Positions 1 through 7,046 of a DNA stretch of 7,092 bases are shown one piece after another (position 1 is the stretch's first letter; every line of letters starts with the position of its first letter). The position numbers and the translations under genes were made by a program. The stretch is taken from the NCBI GenBank assembly GCA_002386045.1, contig DGEQ01000005.1:6641-13732 (forward strand), in the 5' to 3' direction. The notes under the pieces were generated by a model, which had not been told where the DNA came from, ran no database searches, and worked only from the letters and a program-made list of their open reading frames with translations. This stretch comes from Hungateiclostridiaceae bacterium UBA3922. Its GTDB lineage: Bacteria; Bacillota; Clostridia; Acetivibrionales; DTU013.

Positions 1-212
1 TCGTCCCGTTCAAGCCTTCGTATGACGCTCCTCGCATTAAGATGATTGGTGATGTATGTAGGATCTCCCGAAAGGATATAGCCAACGAGCTGATTGATCG
101 GATTATAGCCTTTCTCGTTCAGGGCTTTGTAAACCGTGAACAGTATGTCCCGTGCTTCGTTCTCCTTGTCCTTGTCCATTTTGAACATCATGGTTTCGCT
201 TGCCGCCATCAT
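1..212 (-). CDS. ireB: IreB family regulatory phosphoprotein (UPF0297), 3' end off the window
   Basis: Partial gene: 70 complete codons plus two bases are visible before the left edge. Reading from 212, the product begins [16 protein letters not shown] and continues through [18 protein letters not shown], then [23 protein letters not shown]. The blocks NEKGYNPxNQxVGYxLSGDP and ARxxIRxLERD are diagnostic of the UPF0297/IreB family, normally about 85-90 residues, so perhaps 15-20 residues are missing. In Enterococcus faecalis IreB is a small cytoplasmic protein phosphorylated near its N-terminus on Thr by the PASTA kinase IreK, and it negatively affects cephalosporin resistance. Thr7 here (in SETMMF) sits in the comparable N-terminal position. 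A GGGGAG ribosome site lies 5 bases before ATG 212 and 8 before the in-frame ATG at 209; either Met could be used, and the second is as well spaced. The gene often opens a cluster with ruvX and a DUF1292 gene, which would lie to the left. Identity is confident; function in this organism is inferred. Confidence 0.93.
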   Translation of the reverse strand, partial: MMAASETMMFKMDKDKENEARDILFTVYKALNEKGYNPINQLVGYILSGDPTYITNHLNARSVIRRLERD

Positions 213-263
213 CAACACTCCCCTGCCATCATGCAATGCCCGGCATGTGCCCGGCTGTACGGA

Positions 264-275
264 AAACGTACGTTT
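264..275. repeat. 12-bp perfect palindrome in the ireB leader
   Basis: AAACGTACGTTT is a perfect dyad with no spacer, just downstream of the predicted ireB start of transcription. Close by, GCCCGGC is directly repeated at 238-244 and 249-255 with four bases between. A gapless dyad cannot form a useful RNA hairpin, so if it works it would be as a DNA site. No regulator can be named from the sequence. Confidence 0.4.
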
Positions 276-292
276 GACGTGAACACTATTAT

Positions 293-319
293 ATTATAAC
301 ATACGGGGATTATATTCAA
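293..319 (-). promoter_or_regulatory. Probable sigma-A promoter of ireB
   Basis: On the minus strand a perfect TATAAT (298-293) follows TTGAAT (319-314) with a 15-base spacer. A second overlapping TATAAT occupies 293-288, giving a 20-base spacer. Neither spacing is ideal, but the -10 is perfect and the position, about 80-85 bases before the ireB start, is right. The predicted leader contains the 12-bp palindrome at 264-275. There is no T-tract terminator after mtaB, so read-through from mtaB is also possible. Confidence 0.6.
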
Positions 320-337
320 GTCGTCTGCCCCAAACAA

Positions 338-1636
338 TCAGACCTCACCGGAAATGAAGTCGTTTTCTGCTTCCACGAGCCTGGTCGGAAGGATATTTCC
401 CACAACACCGGCGTCGCCTTTCGACAGCACCCTAATATAATTCGGCGTGAGGCCTTCATACCAGCCTTTCCGGTCCCTGTCCTCCTGCTCGTACAGGACG
501 GGCATTACCCGGCCGAGGAAGCTACTGTTGAATTCAAGCTGGCACCTGTCCGACAGCTCGATGAGCCTTTCGCTCCTCTCCTCCTTGACCCTGCCGTCCA
601 CCTGGTCACTGCGCCGGGCCGCCGGCGTCCCCTTCCTCGGGGAATACTTGAAAACGTGCATCTTCGCGAAGCGTATCTTCTCCAGGAACCTGTACGTCGT
701 TTCGAACTCTTCGTCCGTTTCGCCCGGGAAACCCACCATGACATCCGTTGTGACCGACACATCCGGTATTTTATCCCTCAGCAGATCCACTGCCTTTGCG
801 TATTCAGCCGTGGTGTACTTCCTGTTCATCCTTTTGAGCGTCTCGTCACAGCCGCTCTGCAGAGAAATGTGGTAATGGGGGCATAGCTTCTCCAGCCGGG
901 CTGCTTCGGCGACGAATCCCTCGGTTATCATCGTCGGCTCCAGCGATCCAAGCCTTATCCTCTCGATCCCGTCGACATCGTGGACCATCCTGATGAGGTC
1001 GGGCAGCCTGATCTGACCCAGGTCGAGGCCGTAGGAAGCTATATGGATGCCTGTCAGCACGACTTCCCTGAACCCGGCCTCCACAAGCCTGCGCACTTCG
1101 CCGAGGACTTCCTCTGCAGGCCTGCTGCGTATCGGCCCTCTTGCGTAAGGTATTATACAGTACGAGCAAAACTGGCTGCACCCGTCCTGGACTTTCATTA
1201 TCGCACGGGTGCGGCTCTTGTACTTTTCGATGCTGAGGTCCTCAAACGAGTACTCTTTCATGATATTCCCGACCGCGGTTATCCTGCCTCCGCCGTTGAG
1301 GAATTCCTCGACATACTCGGGCAGCCTGCGCCTCTCGGCGGTCCCAACGATTATATCGACCTCGGACATGCTCTCAACTTCTTCCTTCGCGGTCTGCGGG
1401 TAACAGCCGACGGCTACCACCACCGCATTCCTGTTCCTCTGTTTCGCGCGCCGTATCGCCTGGCGGGATTTCCTCGAACTGAGGCCCGTCACGGTACATG
1501 TATTGATGACATAGACATCCGCGGCCTCCTCGAAATCGACCACGGCATAGCCCGCTTTTTCGAAGGCCTCTGCCATTGCTTCCGTTTCGTACTGGTTCAC
1601 CTTGCATCCAAGAGTGTAAAATGCTGCTTTTTTCAC
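338..1636 (-). CDS. mtaB: tRNA (N6-L-threonylcarbamoyladenosine-37 C2)-methylthiotransferase MtaB
   Basis: A 432-residue radical-SAM methylthiotransferase that converts t6A to ms2t6A at position 37 of tRNAs reading ANN codons. The N-terminal UPF0004 domain (about 1-125) carries the three auxiliary-cluster cysteines: C11 in TLGCKVNQYE, C47 in INTCTVTG and C78 in VGCYPQ. The radical-SAM domain (about 140-365) has the CxxxCxxC motif at C153, C157 and C160 (DGCSQFCSYC), followed by IPYARG. A C-terminal TRAM domain (about 370-430) binds tRNA. LGCKVNQYE separates MtaB from MiaB (GCQMN) and RimO. Length is normal for the family. The start is GTG (1636-1634) with GGAGG only four bases upstream at 1645-1641; no better in-frame start is visible. 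I see no clear promoter for it in 1637-1716. The divergent HPr-like gene shares the upstream gap. The end has a weak 5-bp hairpin (323-343) without a T-tract, so no terminator is called. Confidence 0.95.
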   Translation of the reverse strand: MKKAAFYTLGCKVNQYETEAMAEAFEKAGYAVVDFEEAADVYVINTCTVTGLSSRKSRQAIRRAKQRNRNAVVVAVGCYPQTAKEEVESMSEVDIIVGTAERRRLPEYVEEFLNGGGRITAVGNIMKEYSFEDLSIEKYKSRTRAIMKVQDGCSQFCSYCIIPYARGPIRSRPAEEVLGEVRRLVEAGFREVVLTGIHIASYGLDLGQIRLPDLIRMVHDVDGIERIRLGSLEPTMITEGFVAEAARLEKLCPHYHISLQSGCDETLKRMNRKYTTAEYAKAVDLLRDKIPDVSVTTDVMVGFPGETDEEFETTYRFLEKIRFAKMHVFKYSPRKGTPAARRSDQVDGRVKEERSERLIELSDRCQLEFNSSFLGRVMPVLYEQEDRDRKGWYEGLTPNYIRVLSKGDAGVVGNILPTRLVEAENDFISGEV

Positions 1637-1712
1637 GATTCCTCCAATATGGCTCCCGATTTCCTTCTATTCCGCGTAACCCGGTGTAATTTCACATATT
1701 TTTAACGTTCTC

Positions 1713-1735
1713 GTAATTGACTTGTTACCAATTAC
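1713..1735. promoter_or_regulatory. Candidate operator: inverted repeat over the -35 of the HPr-like promoter
   Basis: GTAATTG (1713-1719) and CAATTAC (1729-1735) are perfect 7-base inverted repeats with a 9-base gap, so the half-site centres lie 16 bases apart. The left arm covers the start of the -35 hexamer and the right arm lies inside the spacer. This is the geometry of a dimeric repressor site, but no regulator can be named and a chance match in AT-rich DNA remains possible. Confidence 0.4.
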
Positions 1736-1745
1736 AGGATATTAT
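1717..1745 (+). promoter_or_regulatory. Sigma-A promoter of the HPr-like gene
   Basis: TTGACT at 1717-1722, a 17-base spacer, and TATTAT at 1740-1745 on the plus strand. Transcription would begin near 1752, leaving a leader of about 50 bases before ATG 1803. The ribosome site AAAGGAGG (1788-1795) lies 7 bases before the ATG and is close to ideal. Confidence 0.75.
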
Positions 1746-1757
1746 TTAGATAATCCC

Positions 1758-1774
1758 GTATATATAGTATATAC
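1758..1774 (+). repeat. Inverted repeat in the leader of the HPr-like gene
   Basis: GTATATA (1758-1764), three bases TAG, then TATATAC (1768-1774). It lies a few bases after the predicted start of transcription. It would be a weak AU hairpin in RNA or a dyad in DNA; the composition is low in complexity, so significance is doubtful. Confidence 0.3.
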
Positions 1775-1802
1775 CAACCTTTAGGGCAAAGGAGGCGGCA
1801 CC

Positions 1803-2036
1803 ATGAAATCATTCAATATTATGCTCAAAACAATAAACGATGTCAAAGACTTTGTAAATATAGCAAACAAATATGATTTTGATATCGACCTTACATCAGG
1901 ACGTTATGTTGTCGATGCAAAGTCCATAATGGGCATTTTCAGCCTCGACTTCAACAAACCGATCAGAGTAGACGTGCACTCGGACGACTGCCAGGAATTT
2001 TGCAAAGAGATCCGGCCTTTCCTTGTCGAGGAATAA
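1803..2036 (+). CDS. HPr-like protein lacking the active-site histidine
   Basis: A 77-residue protein of the HPr (PTS phosphocarrier) fold, shorter than the usual 85-88. The best match is the block VDAKSIMGIFSLDF at about 37-50, which corresponds to the HPr segment around Ser46 (KSIMGxMSL). Ser41 therefore aligns with Ser46, the HPr kinase/phosphorylase site. The segment that should contain the phosphorylated His15 (GxHARPA) reads LKTINDVKDF instead; without gaps Thr10 falls at the His position, and there is no GLHARP motif. It therefore should not accept phosphate from enzyme I, but could be phosphorylated on Ser, as for Bacillus Crh, which has Gln at position 15. A role in CcpA-type carbon control or another signalling task is inference. 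It is monocistronic, with its own promoter, ribosome site and terminator. The first half is more AT-rich than neighbouring genes and uses TCA codons; the second half matches the neighbours. Confidence 0.85.
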   Translation: MKSFNIMLKTINDVKDFVNIANKYDFDIDLTSGRYVVDAKSIMGIFSLDFNKPIRVDVHSDDCQEFCKEIRPFLVEE

Positions 2037-2119
2037 ATACCCGGTCTGCTTCATTGATCGAACGCTGTACACTGTGCAGGAAACCCGCAGTGCGGGGGAT
2101 GCAGTTCCGAAACATATCG

Positions 2120-2148
2120 ACCCGGCGATACGTTCAGCCGGGTTTTTT
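2120..2148 (+). terminator. Intrinsic terminator of the HPr-like gene
   Basis: ACCCGGC (2120-2126), a 10-base loop, GCCGGGT (2137-2143), then a run of T to 2148. Strong GC stem plus T-tract on the plus strand. On the minus strand the stem is not followed by T residues, so it should not end the opposing TudS-like transcript. A smaller hairpin, CCCGC-AGT-GCGGG, lies upstream at 2084-2096. Confidence 0.88.
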
Positions 2149-2157
2149 GATGCGCCA

Positions 2158-2640
2158 TCAAATCTCCGGACGCAGTGGATCCCCTTCCAGGATATCAGCA
2201 GCCGTTTCTTCGCTGTACACCTCGATGCCGTTCCTGATGAGGAGTTCGGCGGCCACGCCATTTCCGGGTATCGTTTTCCCGCTGAATGTGCCGTCATAGA
2301 TCCGCCCGGCACCGCAGGACGGACTTCTTGCTTTCAGTATCGCCTTTTTCGCTCCGCAGGCCTTTGCAATCTTCAGGGTTTCATATGCGCCTTTTATGAA
2401 TTTTTCAGTCATGTCCGCCCCGGTCCAGCTTATGACGGCGCACCTGCCGTCGAGCACATCGCCGCCGTCGCCGCCGGCTATCTCGCATGGGTCCCTCGGC
2501 GTCGGACATCCGCCGAGCTGTTCCGGGCACACCGGGATGACCTTCCCCTCCTCCGCCAGCTTCATGAGCTTCTCATGGCAGAAGCATCCCCCGTCATAGC
2601 GGGTGCTTATGCCGAGCAGACACGCGCTTACGACGTACAT
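2158..2640 (-). CDS. DUF523 family protein, TudS-like thiouracil desulfurase
   Basis: A 160-residue stand-alone DUF523 protein of full family length. Conserved signatures are VSACLLG at the N-terminus, YDGG (15-18), VIPVCPEQLGGCPTPR (34-49) and LKARSPSCG (102-110). Cys7, Cys38 and Cys109 match the three-cysteine pattern of the family. Characterised members (TudS) use such cysteines to hold a [4Fe-4S] cluster that removes sulfur from 2-thiouracil to give uracil. The substrate here is inferred, not shown. Cys19, Cys21, Cys45 and Cys52 are extra. The start is ATG 2640, preceded by GGGAGG with 5 bases of spacing, lying inside the 3' end of rnr; the two genes overlap by 47 bases, so translational coupling is likely. 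The stop at 2160-2158 sits in a small inverted repeat (TTTGATG-CGC-CATCAAA, 2146-2162). It converges on the HPr-like gene. Confidence 0.88.
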   Translation of the reverse strand: MYVVSACLLGISTRYDGGCFCHEKLMKLAEEGKVIPVCPEQLGGCPTPRDPCEIAGGDGGDVLDGRCAVISWTGADMTEKFIKGAYETLKIAKACGAKKAILKARSPSCGAGRIYDGTFSGKTIPGNGVAAELLIRNGIEVYSEETAADILEGDPLRPEI

Positions 2641-4783
2641 TCGATCCTCCCTTTACATGTTCCTCGATGACAAAGTCGATCTGCCTTGATTCCACGTCTG
2701 CCTTTACCAGCAGCACACGGACAGGATCCCCTATCCTGTAGATTTTGCCGGTCCGTTCTCCTATGAGCATGTAACGCTTGTCATCATATATATAGTAATC
2801 ATCATTCATGTCACTGATCCTGACAAGCCCCTCGACGGTGTTTTCAAGTCCGACGAACATCCCGAACGAAGTGACGTTGGATATTATGCCGTCGAATACC
2901 TCACCGACCCGCTGCTTCATATATTCGACCTTCTTCAGGTCCTCAGTCTCCCGCTCCGCTTCATCCGCGGCCCGCTCCCGCTCGGAGCATTTCCTCGCTA
3001 TTTCCGGTATCACCTCAGACAATTTCTCTTCCCGCTCTTCGGAAAATCCGCCTTTCAACTGCTCCTTTATGAGCCTGTGTATGATCAGGTCCGGGTACCT
3101 GCGGATTGGCGACGTAAAATGGCAGTAGTACCTTGCGGCAAGGCCGAAATGGCCGACGTTCTGGTGGCTGTACCTGGCCTTCGCCAGGGACCTCAGCATC
3201 ACCGTGCTCACTATCAGTTCCTCGCGTTTGCCCTTCACTCGCTCAAGCACGTCCTGCAGCGCACCGGGATGTATGTTGTGCAGGCCTTTCAACGGGTATC
3301 CCAGGTTTTTGGCAAACTCGGCGAATGCAGCTATCTTTTCGCTGTCGGGTTCTTCGTGTATCCTGTAGACGAAAGGCATCCCGGTCCAGAAGAAATGCTC
3401 GGCAACGGTCTCGTTGCACACGAGCATGAACTCCTCTATGATCCTGTTGGCTATGGTGATCTCGTAGCGCTTCACGTCAATGGGTTTCCCGTTTTCGTCG
3501 AGTATCACCTTCGCCTCGTCGAAGTTGAAATCCATGGCGCCCCTTGCCATCCGCCTCGCACGCAGTATGAGCGCCAGTTCCTTCATCGTCCTGAAATCCC
3601 CGACCAGGTGGCTGTACCGCTCGGCCAGTTCCCTGTCCCCTTCCTCAAGGATCTTATATACATCCGTGTATGTCATCCTCTCCACGGACCTGATCACGCT
3701 TTCGAAAATCTCGTGCCTGATCACTTTCCCGCTGTGGTCGATGTCCATCATGACCGTGAATGCCAGCCTGTCCACGCCGGGGTTCAGGCTGCATATCCCG
3801 TTGGACAGCTTCGCCGGCAGCATCGGTATGACCCTGTCGGCAAGGTAAACGCTGGTGCCCCTTTTCAGGGCTTCCCTGTCCAGCGGCGTACCTTCCCTGA
3901 CATAATAGCTGACGTCAGCTATATGGACGCCAAGCCTGTAATTGCCGTCGGGGAGCACCTCGATGGACACGGCGTCGTCGAAGTCCTTCGCATCTTCGCC
4001 GTCGATAGTGAAGAGCCTGAGATCCCGCAGGTCCCGTCTTCCCTTCACCATGTCTTCGGTAACCGTGTCGGGGATCTTTTCAGCCTGCGCCATCACATCG
4101 TCGGGAAACGTTTCGGTCAGGTCATATGCTTTCATTATGGACAGGATATCGACCCCGGGCTCCCCGCTGTTCCCTATGATCTCGACTATCTTTCCTTCGG
4201 CGTTGCGCCTTCCGTCGGGCCATTTCACGATCTCCGCGACAACCTTCTGTCCTGGCCTGGCGCCGTTCGTCTCGTCTTTCGGTATGAAGATGTCCCCGTG
4301 GATCTTCCTGTCGTCAGGCACCACGAAGCCGAAGTATCTGCTGCTTTCGAACGTGCCGACGACCCTGGTCACTGCACGTTCGAGTATCTTTACGACTTCG
4401 CCCTCGGCCCTCCTGCCGTCTGTCCCCCTGGATGTTATGCGTACAAGCACCCTGTCATTGTGCATCGCACCTGCCATTCCGTCGGCAGGCACGAAAATGT
4501 CGGGGACATTCGGATCGTCAGGTACAAGGAAGCCGTAACCGCGCTCATGGCGCTGGATATGGCCCACGATGAGGTTCATCCTCTCCGCTATCCCGTACCT
4601 GTCCTTTTTCGTCCTGTATATAACACCCTCCCGCTCAAGCGATTCAAGTATCTCGGCCAGCTTGCCCCTGTCTTCGCGGGGCACGTCCAGCACCACGGCC
4701 AGCTCGCTGAACTTGAGCGGCTTGTATGCCGCTTCCTTCATAAAGGCAATTATCTTGTCCTTCCGTTCCTGTAATATATCCAT
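2594..4783 (-). CDS. rnr: Ribonuclease R (3'-5' exoribonuclease)
   Basis: A 729-residue RNase R, a processive hydrolytic 3'-5' exoribonuclease able to degrade structured RNA, acting in mRNA and rRNA turnover. Domain order: N-terminal winged helix (about 1-65), two cold-shock RNA-binding domains (about 70-135 and 140-205, with RGYGFLVPD and FGFVVPDD motifs), catalytic RNB domain (about 245-575) and S1 domain (about 625-707). The metal-binding aspartates are in TIDGEDAKDFDDA (Asp261, Asp267, Asp269, Asp270). Other RNB motifs are HIADVSYYV, YLADRVIPMLP, VERMTY and HFTSPIRRYPDL. The last 20 or so residues are basic (NVRRKRVSARHKH), typical for RNase R tails, and most of that tail is also read in the TudS-like frame. 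The start is ATG 4783 with AGGAGG 6 bases upstream (4795-4790). Often found beside secG and smpB; no smpB or tmRNA is visible here. Confidence 0.97.
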   Translation of the reverse strand: MDILQERKDKIIAFMKEAAYKPLKFSELAVVLDVPREDRGKLAEILESLEREGVIYRTKKDRYGIAERMNLIVGHIQRHERGYGFLVPDDPNVPDIFVPADGMAGAMHNDRVLVRITSRGTDGRRAEGEVVKILERAVTRVVGTFESSRYFGFVVPDDRKIHGDIFIPKDETNGARPGQKVVAEIVKWPDGRRNAEGKIVEIIGNSGEPGVDILSIMKAYDLTETFPDDVMAQAEKIPDTVTEDMVKGRRDLRDLRLFTIDGEDAKDFDDAVSIEVLPDGNYRLGVHIADVSYYVREGTPLDREALKRGTSVYLADRVIPMLPAKLSNGICSLNPGVDRLAFTVMMDIDHSGKVIRHEIFESVIRSVERMTYTDVYKILEEGDRELAERYSHLVGDFRTMKELALILRARRMARGAMDFNFDEAKVILDENGKPIDVKRYEITIANRIIEEFMLVCNETVAEHFFWTGMPFVYRIHEEPDSEKIAAFAEFAKNLGYPLKGLHNIHPGALQDVLERVKGKREELIVSTVMLRSLAKARYSHQNVGHFGLAARYYCHFTSPIRRYPDLIIHRLIKEQLKGGFSEEREEKLSEVIPEIARKCSERERAADEAERETEDLKKVEYMKQRVGEVFDGIISNVTSFGMFVGLENTVEGLVRISDMNDDYYIYDDKRYMLIGERTGKIYRIGDPVRVLLVKADVESRQIDFVIEEHVKGGSNVRRKRVSARHKHPL

Positions 4784-4877
4784 CTATCTCCTCCTGTTGT
4801 ATTTCCCGTCTCCTGCTGCATTTCCATGTACTTTCCGTCCTGTTGCCAGGGTACCCGGTTTTGTCCGGTCCTCTATT

Positions 4878-4904
4878 ATTATCCCGGTTTGGTATGGTTT
4901 TAAA
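4878..4904 (-). promoter_or_regulatory. Weak candidate promoter for rnr
   Basis: On the minus strand TTTAAA (4904-4899) precedes GATAAT (4883-4878) with a 15-base spacer. The spacing is short and the -35 poor. It is offered because it is the best sigma-A-like pair between the last terminator and the rnr start, about 95 bases before the ATG. Confidence 0.3.
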
Positions 4905-4906
4905 CT

Positions 4907-4931
4907 AAAAACGAGGGTTTCAAGCCCCCGT
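4907..4931 (-). terminator. Second leftward terminator between secG and rnr
   Basis: On the minus strand ACGGGGG (4931-4925), loop CTTGAAA, CCCTCGT (4917-4911), followed by more T residues (4910-4907). The 7-bp stem contains one G-U pair. It lies about 75 bases beyond the secG terminator and 125 bases before rnr. It could catch leak-through or act as an attenuator in front of rnr. The 76 bases between the two terminators (4932-5007) contain a small hairpin CCATC-N8-GATGG (4971-4988) and no recognised gene. Confidence 0.65.
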
Positions 4932-5007
4932 TTCCCCAAATGTGCCTGTTCCCTCCATGGATCCCAGTTTCCATCTGCATACTGATGGCCAGTGGTCACC
5001 CTGCATC

Positions 5008-5041
5008 AAAAAAGACCATGCATTTCTGCACAGTCTTTTTT
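5008..5041 (-). terminator. secG intrinsic terminator
   Basis: AAAAAAGAC (5008-5016) pairs with GTCTTTTTT (5033-5041), with an inner TGCA/TGCA stem around a TTTC loop, separated by a 2x2 mismatch. It begins about ten bases after the secG stop and provides a six-T tract on the minus strand. The arms are symmetric, so it could also work rightward. Confidence 0.8.
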
Positions 5042-5050
5042 CATCTTCAC

Positions 5051-5290
5051 TCACAGGATGAGGACCAGTACTGCCGATGTGATTATGAATGCTACCGCAA
5101 CCACGGATGTATATTTGCTCAGTATGGCGTCCAGCGTCCTGCCCTTGTTTTTACCGAAAAACGTCTCCGCTCCGCCTGCGATCGTGCCTGACAGTCCTGC
5201 CGACTTGCCCGACTGAAGAAGCACTATGACGACCAGCGAGATCGACAGCAAAATATGCAGGATCATCACGATTATCTGGCCTGCGTTCAA
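5051..5290 (-). CDS. secG: Protein translocase subunit SecG
   Basis: A 79-residue membrane protein, the small non-essential partner of SecY and SecE in the Sec export channel. Two hydrophobic segments are clear, about residues 5-25 (IIVMILHILLSISLVVIVLL) and about 60-79 (TSVVAVAFIITSAVLVLIL). Between them is the family hallmark LLQSGKSAGLSG (24-35) followed by GGAETFFGKNKGRTLDAILSK. Length is normal for the Bacillota form. The start codon is TTG (5290-5288): there is no in-frame ATG or GTG before the first membrane segment, and GGGAGG (5305-5300) lies 9 bases upstream. An ATG at codon 9 would cut into the first membrane helix and is less likely. It lies 71 bases after eno, with its own promoter in the gap and no terminator after eno, so it may be expressed both alone and by read-through. 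Confidence 0.95.
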   Translation of the reverse strand: MNAGQIIVMILHILLSISLVVIVLLQSGKSAGLSGTIAGGAETFFGKNKGRTLDAILSKYTSVVAVAFIITSAVLVLIL

Positions 5291-5323
5291 AAGACAACAC
5301 CTCCCGAAAAATCAACAAAAAAC

Positions 5324-5352
5324 ATTGTAGCACATATCCCGGGAAAAAACAA
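5324..5352 (-). promoter_or_regulatory. Extended -10 promoter of secG
   Basis: On the minus strand TTGTTT (5352-5347), a 17-base spacer, and TACAAT (5329-5324), with TGC directly before the -10 giving an extended -10 element. It falls in the short gap between the eno stop and the secG start, and predicts a leader of about 25-30 bases that includes the ribosome site. Confidence 0.6.
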
Positions 5353-5361
5353 GCATTATAT

Positions 5362-6705
<1,344 letters not shown>

Positions 6706-6744
6706 TCACTGATATGATGCGAATATCCGGCTGCTACATTCCAC

Positions 6745-6773
6745 ATTATACCACCACCGGAAGTGCATGTCCA
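6745..6773 (-). promoter_or_regulatory. Strong promoter of eno
   Basis: On the minus strand TGGACA (6773-6768), an exact 17-base spacer, and a perfect TATAAT (6750-6745) preceded by TGG as an extended -10. It is the best promoter in the window, as expected for a highly expressed glycolytic gene. It predicts a leader of about 75 bases. Confidence 0.85.
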
Positions 6774-6796
6774 CGATGATGAAAACATCCTTTATA

Positions 6797-6811
6797 TTTT
6801 ACCCGGTAAAA
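6797..6811. repeat. Inverted repeat upstream of the eno promoter
   Basis: TTTTACC-C-GGTAAAA: perfect 7-base arms around a single central base, ending 24 bases upstream of the eno -35. The position suits an activator or auxiliary operator site, but no known glycolytic regulator site is recognised. Confidence 0.4.
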
Positions 6812-6991
6812 ACACAAATCCTTCATTTGCGAATATTTCCGCCTGTAATCCCGGCATTGGACATTTATTACCGAAGATATGCCTCAGTCACAGCGCACGA
6901 TCAATTACCCGTAACAGACTTTACTTGAATTTTTGTAACCCCCGTTTCGCAAAATTACAGCTAAAGTCACCTACTTCGCTTTTTCCAATTT

Positions 6992-7020
6992 ACATAATGC
7001 TGCTCATGGCTGTATTATGT
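6992..7020. repeat. Spaced inverted repeat over the -10 of the distal promoter-like signal
   Basis: ACATAAT (6992-6998) and ATTATGT (7014-7020) are perfect 7-base arms separated by 15 bases, centres 22 bases apart or about two helical turns. The right arm contains the CATAAT -10 read on the minus strand. It adds a second possible binding site beside the 20-bp palindrome. Confidence 0.35.
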
Positions 7021-7043
7021 TGTCTCTTATTGAAATATTTCAA
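7014..7043 (-). promoter_or_regulatory. Second leftward promoter-like signal, overlapping a palindrome
   Basis: On the minus strand TTGAAA (7043-7038), an 18-base spacer, and CATAAT (7019-7014); each hexamer matches five of six consensus bases. It points toward eno and would start an RNA near 7007 with a leader of roughly 340 bases, or a short non-coding RNA. The -35 lies inside the 20-bp palindrome. Confidence 0.45.
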
Positions 7044-7046
7044 TAA
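7027..7046. promoter_or_regulatory. 20-bp perfect palindrome, candidate operator
   Basis: TTATTGAAATATTTCAATAA is a perfect, gapless dyad. It contains TTG...CAA half-sites of the kind bound by small winged-helix dimers such as MarR-type repressors, but this is only a resemblance. No T-tract follows on either strand, so it is not a terminator. It overlaps the -35 of the leftward promoter-like signal. Confidence 0.5.

Noticed and set aside
42..299. Plus-strand open frame of 85 codons at the left edge
   Set aside because: It lies antisense to ireB and its promoter, and its translation is not recognisable.
3077..4774. Long plus-strand open frame (565 codons) opposite rnr, and similar ones at 980-1705 and 5557-6612
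   Set aside because: Codon-aligned shadows of mtaB, rnr and eno caused by rarity of TTA, CTA and TCA. The predicted proteins resemble no family I know and have no ribosome sites, while the sense genes are unmistakable.
4784..4999. Minus-strand open frame of 71 codons ending at the rnr start
   Set aside because: It starts at GTG without a ribosome site, runs through the second terminator hairpin, and its sequence shows no recognisable motif.
4984..5005. T-box-like string AGGGTGACCAC on the minus strand before rnr
   Set aside because: It does not match the conserved T-box sequence AGGGTGGNACC closely enough, lacks a specifier stem and does not precede an amino-acid or tRNA-synthetase gene.
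6792..6857. Minus-strand small open frame of 21 codons (begins MPGLQAEIFANEGF)
   Set aside because: No ribosome site before its ATG, and it ends in the 6797-6811 repeat region; too short to support without conservation.
6880..6975. Possible c-di-AMP (ydaO-type) riboswitch on the minus strand, suggested by GAAACGGGGGTTAC and a later GGGTAATTGA
   Set aside because: The flanking segments do not pair as that fold needs and the conserved CAGCTAACCTCG-like 3' element is missing.
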